Below, piece after piece: positions 58,311 to 64,000 of a stretch of DNA of 64,000 nucleotides; the stretch's first letter is position 1, and the number at the start of each line of letters is the position of its first letter. The notes under the pieces are model-generated. The model had not been told where the DNA came from, did no database searches, and saw nothing but the letters and a program-made list of their open reading frames with translations. The position numbers and the translations under genes were made by a program. The stretch covers positions 9,296 to 73,295 of the forward strand of contig QAKE01000058.1 of NCBI GenBank assembly GCA_003343995.1, written 5' to 3'. The DNA comes from Bacillota bacterium (GTDB taxonomy: Bacteria; Bacillota; Clostridia; Christensenellales; Borkfalkiaceae).

Positions 58311-59829
58311 ATGGCGGAAGCGCCGCGAGTTTGTACGAACACTTTGTTATATTATCGGCAGTCTTTCTTGCGGACTGCCGTTTCACTGTAGTTATCTCTT
58401 CTTTGGGTATTCTGTATTTTGTCGTTGTATCGGTAAAATTGCAAGTAATTATTAGGTTGTCATTATCGAGTATAATTTCTCGGACAAAAGTTCTCACCAT
58501 CATTTTGCGTACAGATATTTCCCGAATATCGCCGCAAATAACGGCATTCAGAAAACTTTCAATCTTAACGGGGGTAAGGAACGTATAGTGTCGTTGCTTT
58601 TCCTGTTCTATATCAAAATCAAGCCCCGCAATCTGTGCTTCGAGTTCCTTTAAGCGGATTTTCGTTTGTTCGGTAATAATGCCTGCTTCTATTGCGGCAA
58701 TCAGATTGTTCGACGCTTTTAATGCGGATAAGCGTTTGTTTTCCAAACTTTTAACGTTCGTGTTTTTTCTATTTTCTTCTTCGTGTATCTTGCAAAGCGT
58801 TTGTGCGATTTCCCGTATTAGTTCTTTATCCGAAAGCATCGTCCATATTGTATCTATAACCAAATCTTCCAGCCATTGTTTATCGACAGCCTTTAATTTA
58901 CAAGGATGTTGTTTTCTTTGTTTAGAAAGGCAGGTGTAGTAATAATATACGTTTCGGGATTTGCTTGTTCCGCTTATGCCTACCATAGGACGATGGCAAT
59001 CGCCGCAATACAGTTTCCCGGAAAGAATGTAATCGAAGATTTCTTTTTTTCTGCCGGGCGCGTGTTTGTTTTCACTATGAATGTCTTGAACTTTCTGCCA
59101 AGTTGCGTCATCTATGATTGCCGGATAAATATTATCGTAAATCGTATTTCCGTGCTTTATCTTTCCGTTATATTTCGTATTGCAAAGAATTTGGTAAATC
59201 TTTTTATCTGTAATATATTTGCCTTTTTTGGTTCGTATCCCGCGAGCTTTCAAATCTTTTGCCAAAGCGACTGCTGTATGACCTTGCGAATATTTTGTGA
59301 ATATCTCTCGAATAATCTCGCCTTCCTGATCGTCGATGACATTTTTCTTATCTACTACGTTGTATCCGTAAATAACGGGACCGCCGGTATATTGTCCTTT
59401 ACGATAACTTTCGTTTAAGCCGCGATGCACTTTTTGTGAAAGTTCCGCCGAATAGTATTGATTCATACCTTCGAGCAGACTTTCAAGTATAATGCCTTCG
59501 GGCGTATCGGGAATATTTTCCATAGCGGATAACAATTTAACGCCGTTTTCCTTTAAAGTGTGTTTATGAATAGTAGTTTCGTACTTATTGCGGGAAAAAC
59601 GGTCTAACTTATAGACTAAAATAAAATCCCACTGCCGTTTATTACTGTCTTTAATCATACGTTGGAAGTCTGGGCGCATATCGTTTGTGCCCGACATAGC
59701 ACGGTCGATATAGGTGTCGACGATAAGAATGTCATTATTTTTGGCATAGTTCTGACAAACGCGTAATTGTCCTTCGATAGACTGTTCGGTTTGCGAATCA
59801 CTGCTATACCTTGCATAGATAACTGTGAT
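58309..59829 (-). CDS. Large serine recombinase, start codon lost by a one-base frameshift
   Basis: The frame encodes about 506 residues in three parts: resolvase catalytic domain with ITVIYARYSSDSQTEQSIEG (catalytic Ser in YSSDS) and DFILVYKLDRFSRNKYETT; recombinase domain (GGPVIYGYNVV, TDKKIYQILCNTKYNGKIKH); and a zinc-ribbon plus coiled coil (LYCGDCHRPMVG). These integrases move phages and conjugative elements. No ATG, GTG or TTG lies between an in-frame stop and the Ser motif; deleting one base after ATG 59833-59831 would restore the normal start MITVIYARYSS. The first in-frame ATG, at 59697, would drop the catalytic Ser. So it may be inactive, or hold a sequencing error. Confidence 0.8.
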   Translation of the reverse strand: MTVIYARYSSDSQTEQSIEGQLRVCQNYAKNNDILIVDTYIDRAMSGTNDMRPDFQRMIKDSNKRQWDFILVYKLDRFSRNKYETTIHKHTLKENGVKLLSAMENIPDTPEGIILESLLEGMNQYYSAELSQKVHRGLNESYRKGQYTGGPVIYGYNVVDKKNVIDDQEGEIIREIFTKYSQGHTAVALAKDLKARGIRTKKGKYITDKKIYQILCNTKYNGKIKHGNTIYDNIYPAIIDDATWQKVQDIHSENKHAPGRKKEIFDYILSGKLYCGDCHRPMVGISGTSKSRNVYYYYTCLSKQRKQHPCKLKAVDKQWLEDLVIDTIWTMLSDKELIREIAQTLCKIHEEENRKNTNVKSLENKRLSALKASNNLIAAIEAGIITEQTKIRLKELEAQIAGLDFDIEQEKQRHYTFLTPVKIESFLNAVICGDIREISVRKMMVRTFVREIILDNDNLIITCNFTDTTTKYRIPKEEITTVKRQSARKTADNITKCSYKLAALPP

Positions 59830-59901
59830 ACATTTTTATGGATACTCTTTAAGTTTAGATAATAATCCTCCGAATATATCGCCTTTTCGGCAGTGGTGGG
59901 T

Positions 59902-60075
59902 GGCACAAAGAAAATCGGAAGTAAACGGGAAAAATTGTTACTTAAAATTTGGATATATGAGTAAAGTCAAAGTTGAACGATTTCAACCTTGGCTTTATTT
60001 TTGTGTGCTATACAGAATTGAGTCCGACTTCAATGCAACAATTTGTTCATTGTTCGTTGACTTCCGATTGTGCCG
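59902..60075. repeat. Inverted repeat, possible small element remnant
   Basis: GGCACAA plus ATCGGAAGTAAACG on the left matches, with a 5-base insertion, the inverse of CGTTGACTTCCGATTGTGCC on the right. About 127 bp lie between. It may be a miniature element or a recombination site. Confidence 0.4.
59963..60002 (+). terminator. Terminator-like hairpin with no gene upstream
   Basis: AAAGTCAAAGTTGAA (59963-59977) pairs with TTCAACCTTGGCTTT (59982-59996) with one mismatch and wobbles, then ATTTTT. No + strand gene precedes it. Confidence 0.55.
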
Positions 60076-60159
60076 ATAATAAACAAACTAAATAACCATT
60101 TTTCTTTGTGCTTTGTTTGGGGTTGCCGAAAAGGCGAATTCATTCGGAGGTAAAGAAAG

Positions 60160-60780
60160 ATGAAAACTCAACAAAACGATTTCAGCGTACTCAAAGAAGA
60201 AATCTCACAAAATAACGTGCTTACTATGGCGGAATTTATAGCGTTGATGGAAACAAGGTTTCTTGTAAACTATATGGGCAGTCGTATGCAAAAGATGTAT
60301 GCCGACCTGTATGGCGATATTAAGCACAAAAACGAATTAGGCTATATACTCAGCGATTCTTACGATTTAGTTCAAGAGGGGGCATTGTTTCTTTGCGAAC
60401 ATTACGGAGAGCATTTGAGCGACGTTTTGTTTTACAGCAAGAAAGGCAAACCGATTACCGTTGAAATTGCGTGCATACGAAAGATGATGAAACTTATAAA
60501 CCGCAAAACGAGTGATTACTACCGCAGTGTAAGTTTGGAGGCTTTAACGCCTGTAAGCGAGCCGTCTTACGAAATTACAGAAGAAATAACGCAAGACTAT
60601 ACCCGATATGATAAAATCGTTAAGAGCCTTAATTTAACCAACAATATGCGTATCGCTTTGGAATGCCGCCAAAACGGCTTAAGTTATCCCGAAATAGGCA
60701 GAGTTTTATCTCGTGCGCAAGCGACGGTGTATGAATACTTTATCAAAATGCGCAAAAGATACACTGCGATTTACGGATAA
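60160..60780 (+). CDS. Sigma-70-like DNA-binding protein of mobile elements
   Basis: This 206-residue protein has a region-2-like helix set (YDLVQEGALFLCEHYGEHLS and IACIRKMMKLINRKTSDYYR) and a C-terminal HTH (NMRIALECRQNGLSYPEIGR, SRAQATVYEYFIKMRKRY) resembling sigma region 4. Proteins of this kind occur on clostridial integrative elements and probably control element genes or transfer. The ATG has GGAGG (CATTCGGAGGTAAAGAAAG) upstream. It is divergent from the recombinase and AT-rich like it. Confidence 0.7.
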   Translation: MKTQQNDFSVLKEEISQNNVLTMAEFIALMETRFLVNYMGSRMQKMYADLYGDIKHKNELGYILSDSYDLVQEGALFLCEHYGEHLSDVLFYSKKGKPITVEIACIRKMMKLINRKTSDYYRSVSLEALTPVSEPSYEITEEITQDYTRYDKIVKSLNLTNNMRIALECRQNGLSYPEIGRVLSRAQATVYEYFIKMRKRYTAIYG

Positions 60781-60946
60781 GCAAATACCACTTTTGTTAT
60801 TTCAACGCTTTAATAAACTTTACATTTATAAGCACGCACAGGAACTCGGTGTTCCGATTATGAATATAGCGGATAACATAAAAAATCAGGAGTTGTAAAC
60901 GGTTGACAGCAAGCGATTCGACTTTTCGTTTATGGGGCAGAATGGA

Positions 60947-60975
60947 TTGAAAAAATCGGGAAAATATGCTATAAT
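60947..60975 (+). promoter_or_regulatory. Sigma-A promoter of the sensor-kinase operon
   Basis: TTGAAA at 60947-60952 and TATAAT at 60970-60975 have 17-bp spacing. Transcription would start about 170 nt before the first ATG. Confidence 0.82.
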
Positions 60976-60993
60976 ATAAACTAGAAGTAAATC

Positions 60994-61114
60994 TTTTGGC
61001 TATTGCCAAAATCTTTAAAAACCCTTGCGGGTTTAACGCAAAAACCGTTGTTTTTGCGCTTCTTGTTTGAAAAACGGCGAAGTTAAAAGCCCTTGCAAGC
61101 AAGTTTTTAACTTC
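60994..61114 (+). promoter_or_regulatory. Multi-hairpin 5' leader RNA
   Basis: Four stem-loops in tandem: TTTTGGC/GCCAAAA, AAACCC/GGGTTT, CGCAAAAAC/GTTTTTGCG, and GAAGTTAAAA/TTTTAACTTC with inner CTTGCAAG. None has a clear T-run after it, so it is not a simple terminator. It does not match a riboswitch class I know. Confidence 0.55.
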
Positions 61115-61153
61115 TTGTATTATAAATAACTAACGAAAAGGAGGAACGCTGAA

Positions 61154-62815
61154 ATGCGGACTGCTATTAACAAAAAAAGAATAGTTCTATATGCCGTATG
61201 CGTGTTTTTCTTTTGTTTAGCGGGCGTATTTCAGGGGGTAGATTCGAGCCTTCCTGATTTTTGGCACGTCTTGTTTGCTTTGTTGGCGCACACGATACTG
61301 ATTTCTCTCGTGGTGGCGTGGGGCGTTTCTCTTATACATAGAATGGTGCGGAAAGATCTGCGTGCATATTTCCTTACGGTTGCCGTGCTGATTTTGTTTT
61401 TCCTTGTGGTGCGAATGATAAGGTACGGACTGACAAAGGACACAGACGCCCTTTCGCGCTATCTTTGGTACGCATACTACGTTCCGCAAATGTTTATTCC
61501 GCCGACGATTTTGCTTGCGGCATTCAGCATAGAGAGCAAAAAGGGCAAACCGCTCGCAAAAGCGTGGTATCTCTTATATTTACCCGCCGTGATATTGCTT
61601 CTTCTGATATTCACAAACGACGCACACGAATGGGCGTTCGCTTTGAACTTCGAGAACGGTTTTTCCTACGAGCATAGAACCGTATATTATATCGCGCTCG
61701 CGTGGGAGATTGCCGTAACGTTTACAAGCCTTATCGTGCTGATTTTGAAGCGCGGCATATCGGCGTGCAGGCGTAAAACGTGGATACCCGTAACCGTTTT
61801 CATTGTGTGCGTGGCTGTTTCCACCATATGCTTTTTGACGGATGCGCCGGCGTTCAAAATCCCGGAACTGTTGTGCTTTACCTGTATCGTAATGATAGAA
61901 AGTTGTATCGCCATAGGTTTGATTCCGTCCAACGACGAATACGAAAATTACTTCTATCGTTCGGCATATTCGGCGGTTATCACGGACGAGAATTTGAGTG
62001 TGATATACGACTCCGAAAAGTCGATTTCCACGGATAAAAACCTGCTCGGTCGTGCGGCAAAAAGCCCCGTAATGATAGATGAAAATACACGACTTTCAGC
62101 AGAAAAAATACACGGCGGATATGCTTTCAGAATCGAAGATTTATCCAAGGTCAACGAGATAAACGCGGCACTTTCCGAAACCAACGAAAGACTGTCCGAA
62201 GAAAATTATATCATCAAAGCGGAGAACGAACTCAAAGAGCAAAAAGCGCAGATTGCAGAGCAAAACAAACTGTACGCAAAGACGGATGAAGTTACATGCG
62301 AAGAACTGAAACGCCTTGATGCGCTTTTGTCGGATATGTACCACAAAACGCAGTTAAACAGCACGGAATATATAGATAAAATGCGTTTTGCGTGCATTTT
62401 GGCGGCTTATATCAAACGCAGAAGCAACCTTGTTATGCTTGCCGAAAAGCAGGAAAATATAGACGTGGGCGAACTGTCGCTTGCGATAAAAGAATCGCTT
62501 GGGTTTCTTTCGCTTACGGGCACGGAATGCACTTTCGATTGCGCCGTTTCGGGTAAAATCTACGGCAAAAACGCAGGTGTTTTCTATGACTTTTTCCAAG
62601 CCTGCATTGCAAATTACGAGGGACTACCGAGCGCCGTTATCGTTCGTCTTTCGAGGCGTGGCGATAATCTCGTTTTGCGTATCGAATGCGACAATAAAGC
62701 GGAAGAAATTTCGGAGAAAATAAAGTCGAAATTTGTGGAATACAACGTAACAGTTCAAACGGACGACGAAGAAGTTTATTACTCGCTTACTTTGCCCGAA
62801 GGGGGTGCTGCATGA
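61154..62815 (+). CDS. Seven-helix sensor protein, histidine-kinase-like with degenerate catalytic domain
   Basis: This 553-residue protein has seven hydrophobic helices in residues 8-265, like the histidine kinase N-terminal 7TM domain. A PAS-like region (YSAVITDENLSVIYDSEK) follows, then a long coiled coil (INAALSETNERLSEENYIIK) and a DHp-like region (LDALLSDMYHKTQLNSTEY). The last 120 residues are ATPase-like but lack clear N, G1 and G2 motifs, so it may be a pseudo-kinase or sensor subunit. ATGA overlap with the next gene shows coupling. AAGGAGG precedes its ATG. Confidence 0.78.
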   Translation: MRTAINKKRIVLYAVCVFFFCLAGVFQGVDSSLPDFWHVLFALLAHTILISLVVAWGVSLIHRMVRKDLRAYFLTVAVLILFFLVVRMIRYGLTKDTDALSRYLWYAYYVPQMFIPPTILLAAFSIESKKGKPLAKAWYLLYLPAVILLLLIFTNDAHEWAFALNFENGFSYEHRTVYYIALAWEIAVTFTSLIVLILKRGISACRRKTWIPVTVFIVCVAVSTICFLTDAPAFKIPELLCFTCIVMIESCIAIGLIPSNDEYENYFYRSAYSAVITDENLSVIYDSEKSISTDKNLLGRAAKSPVMIDENTRLSAEKIHGGYAFRIEDLSKVNEINAALSETNERLSEENYIIKAENELKEQKAQIAEQNKLYAKTDEVTCEELKRLDALLSDMYHKTQLNSTEYIDKMRFACILAAYIKRRSNLVMLAEKQENIDVGELSLAIKESLGFLSLTGTECTFDCAVSGKIYGKNAGVFYDFFQACIANYEGLPSAVIVRLSRRGDNLVLRIECDNKAEEISEKIKSKFVEYNVTVQTDDEEVYYSLTLPEGGAA

Positions 62816-64000
62816 GATTTATAGACGCACCGTTTTATGTAAGAGAGATGATTGTCGTTTCGTTTATTTTCACGTTCGTTCTGGCGATTATCGGGTTGTT
62901 TGCGTCGGTCAGACTTTGCAAGAAACGCCGCTATATCGTTTTGCCGGCGGTAACGTTTGCATTGTCGTTTCTATCGGTATTCCTTACAATGCGCGGAAGT
63001 TATCTCTATCGTGTCGGGAAATCTGTATTCGAGCCGTCGCTCACTATAATTTTTTTGCCGCTATGGTTGCATTGCGTTGTGGCTGTCGTGTTGCTCGCTC
63101 TTGCGGTTTACAGACTTGTCGGTGCGGCGCTTTGGAATAAAAAACATATTTCGCCCGTGTCCATAAAAGAAAGTGTGGATTCGCTTCCAGGGGGAATATG
63201 TTTTTACGAGCAAAGCGGACTCGTGCGGCTTGTCAATACCGAAATGCACCGTCTTTGCGTTCTTGCAACAGGTAAGGCACTTTTGGACGGCGCAAGTTTT
63301 TGGCGGAAGATCTCGCAAGGCGAAATAGAAGAAAACTGTATGCCGCTTCAAACGGGAGAAAAACCTATTGTAGAATACCCCAACGGCAAAGTGGTATCGT
63401 TCAAGAGATACTCGCATGAGATAGGCGGTAAAACAGTTTACGAAATCGTTGCGGCAAACGTAACCGAAAGATACCGTCTTACCAAAGAGTTAGAGCAAAA
63501 ACTCGAAGAACTGAAAGCCGTCAACAAACGCCTTGTCGCATACGGGGATAACGTTGTGCTCCTCACGAAAGAAAAGGAACTTTTGGCGGCGAAAATCCGT
63601 ATCCACGACGATATGGGCAAACTCTTGCTTGCAACAAAACGCAGACTTGCCGAACCGCTTGACAAAACCGAGCAAAAGCAAATGATATGCTTCTGGCAAG
63701 CGGAAATCGCCGCATTGAAAAGCACTCGTCCACACACAAAGAAAGACAACTTGCAAGTGATAAAGGATGCGGCAAAACTCGTTGCCGTAACCGTGGATAT
63801 TTGCGGCGAAAAGCCGAAAGCCGATACGGTAAGCGAAAAAATACTCATCGCCGCAATGCACGAATGTCTGACGAACACCGTTTCGCACGCAAACGGAAAG
63901 ACGATGACGGTTACGGTATCGGAGAAAAACGGCAAATACACGATTAAAGTCACCAACGACGGTGAAAAGCCGAAAGGCGAAATCATAGAAGGCGGCGGAC
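62812..64000 (+). CDS. Sensor histidine kinase, HisKA_3/DesK-like, cut at window edge
   Basis: The frame is open from ATG 62812 to the window end (396 codons seen, no stop). It has three N-terminal helices (residues about 10-30, 37-55, 68-95), a PAS-like region (PLQTGEKPIVEYPNGKVVSF), a coiled coil, and the phosphoacceptor motif KIRIHDDMGKLLLATKRRLA with His at about 265, typical of NarL-type partner kinases. The N box is MHECLTNTVSHANGKTMTV. It overlaps the 7TM sensor by 4 bp, so the two probably work together; a LuxR-type regulator is expected next but lies outside. Confidence 0.8.
   Translation, partial: MRFIDAPFYVREMIVVSFIFTFVLAIIGLFASVRLCKKRRYIVLPAVTFALSFLSVFLTMRGSYLYRVGKSVFEPSLTIIFLPLWLHCVVAVVLLALAVYRLVGAALWNKKHISPVSIKESVDSLPGGICFYEQSGLVRLVNTEMHRLCVLATGKALLDGASFWRKISQGEIEENCMPLQTGEKPIVEYPNGKVVSFKRYSHEIGGKTVYEIVAANVTERYRLTKELEQKLEELKAVNKRLVAYGDNVVLLTKEKELLAAKIRIHDDMGKLLLATKRRLAEPLDKTEQKQMICFWQAEIAALKSTRPHTKKDNLQVIKDAAKLVAVTVDICGEKPKADTVSEKILIAAMHECLTNTVSHANGKTMTVTVSEKNGKYTIKVTNDGEKPKGEIIEGGG

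Larger units (their letters stand above)
58133..58320 (+). repeat. Ten-base direct repeat bracketing a GC-rich patch
   Basis: ATGGCGGAAG occurs at 58133-58142 and 58311-58320, the second copy inside the last codons of the recombinase gene. The patch between them is GC-rich unlike its surroundings. This could be chance or related to integration. Confidence 0.3.
59834..60159. other. Non-coding region between recombinase and sigma-like genes
   Basis: Divergent intergenic region of about 326 bp, AT-rich, with no credible gene. It contains an imperfect inverted repeat (59902-59927 and 60055-60075) and an internal hairpin followed by T residues (59963-60002). The GGAGG before the sigma-like gene lies at its right end. 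Confidence 0.6.
60781..61153 (+). other. Promoter and structured leader region of the sensor-kinase operon
   Basis: This stretch of about 370 bp has no convincing gene. A 60-codon open frame overlaps the sigma-like gene end but lacks a start signal. It holds the promoter at 60947-60975, then four successive hairpins at 60994-61011, 61018-61034, 61037-61058 and 61079-61114, and an AAGGAGG site before the kinase ATG. Confidence 0.65.

Noticed and set aside
59825..60079. Plus-strand frame of 84 codons upstream of the sigma-like gene
   Set aside because: No ribosome-binding site, spans the hairpin and inverted repeat, and has no protein-like features.
60713..60898. Frame of 61 codons overlapping the sigma-like gene end
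   Set aside because: The first third is a shadow of the sigma-like gene. The rest (YIYKHAQELGVPIMNIADN) looks protein-like and may be a gene remnant, but has no start or ribosome-binding site.
1..64000. CRISPR arrays, tRNA and rRNA genes, IS transposases
   Set aside because: No regularly spaced repeats, no cloverleaf other than the tmRNA ends, and no transposase-like frames were seen.

Overview
The window is a stretch of chromosome from an endospore-forming, probably anaerobic Clostridia-type Firmicute of moderate to high G+C content. The evidence is spoIIGA-sigE, sigG and a YlmC/YmxH sporulation protein; typical Gram-positive gene sets (hemW after lepA, GlpP, VanW and BspA-like proteins); and AGGAGG ribosome-binding sites with sigma-A promoters of exact 17-bp spacing. 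Genus cannot be told from sequence alone. Almost everything up to about 57.4 kb looks like resident chromosome. From about 57.4 kb the DNA becomes AT-rich and carries a serine recombinase, a sigma-like protein and a sensor-kinase pair, as expected for the left end of an integrative element that continues past the window.

Layout. 0-1.6 kb: end of lepA, a small MGMT-like protein, hemW. 1.7-8.8 kb: spoIIGA-sigE, then a beta-galactosidase and an unknown barrel protein inserted before sigG, then ymxH. 8.8-12.3 kb: argH, a hot-dog thioesterase, a flavodoxin-like reductase and a radical SAM activase. 12.4-19.2 kb: gpmI, secG, rnr, then smpB-metY-metA. 19.2-24.1 kb: tmRNA (ssrA, tag ADSNNELAYAA) and an mgtC plus glycerol-3-phosphate oxidation operon ending in glpP. 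24.1-29.2 kb: O-antigen-ligase-like protein, vanW-cls behind a forespore-type promoter, and an exonuclease-BRCT protein. 29.3-33 kb: metal-efflux operon (ArsR repressor, HMA protein, P1B ATPase) and an LRR lipoprotein. 33-38.4 kb: EF-G paralogue, PfkB kinase, and a double-HTH XRE repressor whose probable operators flank a tiny gene and a glycosidase. 38.5-44.9 kb: argG-argC-argJ-argB-argD-argF. 45-57.4 kb: URO-D-family protein, small XRE repressor, DUF1835-like protein, a large HRDC-helicase-nuclease, a two-component system, sugar acetyltransferase, amidohydrolase, GNAT, and two DUF11 proteins followed by a Cys-rich tail protein. 57.5-64 kb: two Cys-rich paralogues, recombinase, sigma-like protein, and a structured RNA leader ahead of two sensor-kinase genes, the last cut by the window edge.

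How parts work together. The arg cluster plus distant argH gives the cyclic ornithine route to arginine (the acetyl-recycling argJ is present). MetA carries Glu111, the acetyl-CoA-type residue, matching the O-acetylhomoserine sulfhydrylase next to it. smpB and ssrA lie on either side of these met genes. GlpP is encoded at the end of an operon whose leader contains a terminator-like hairpin, suggesting self-regulation by antitermination. Several genes (smpB, the radical SAM activase, a 63-residue protein, vanW, perhaps a small XRE gene) start 6 nt after a -10 element with no ribosome-binding site, suggesting leaderless transcripts.

The strongest leads for something new are the XRE operator network at 36.2-37.0 kb, the HRDC-DUF4011-like helicase-nuclease, the DUF11/Cys-rich cluster, the paired Cys-rich proteins at the island edge, the recombinase with a one-base lesion at its start, and the multi-hairpin leader of the sensor-kinase operon.
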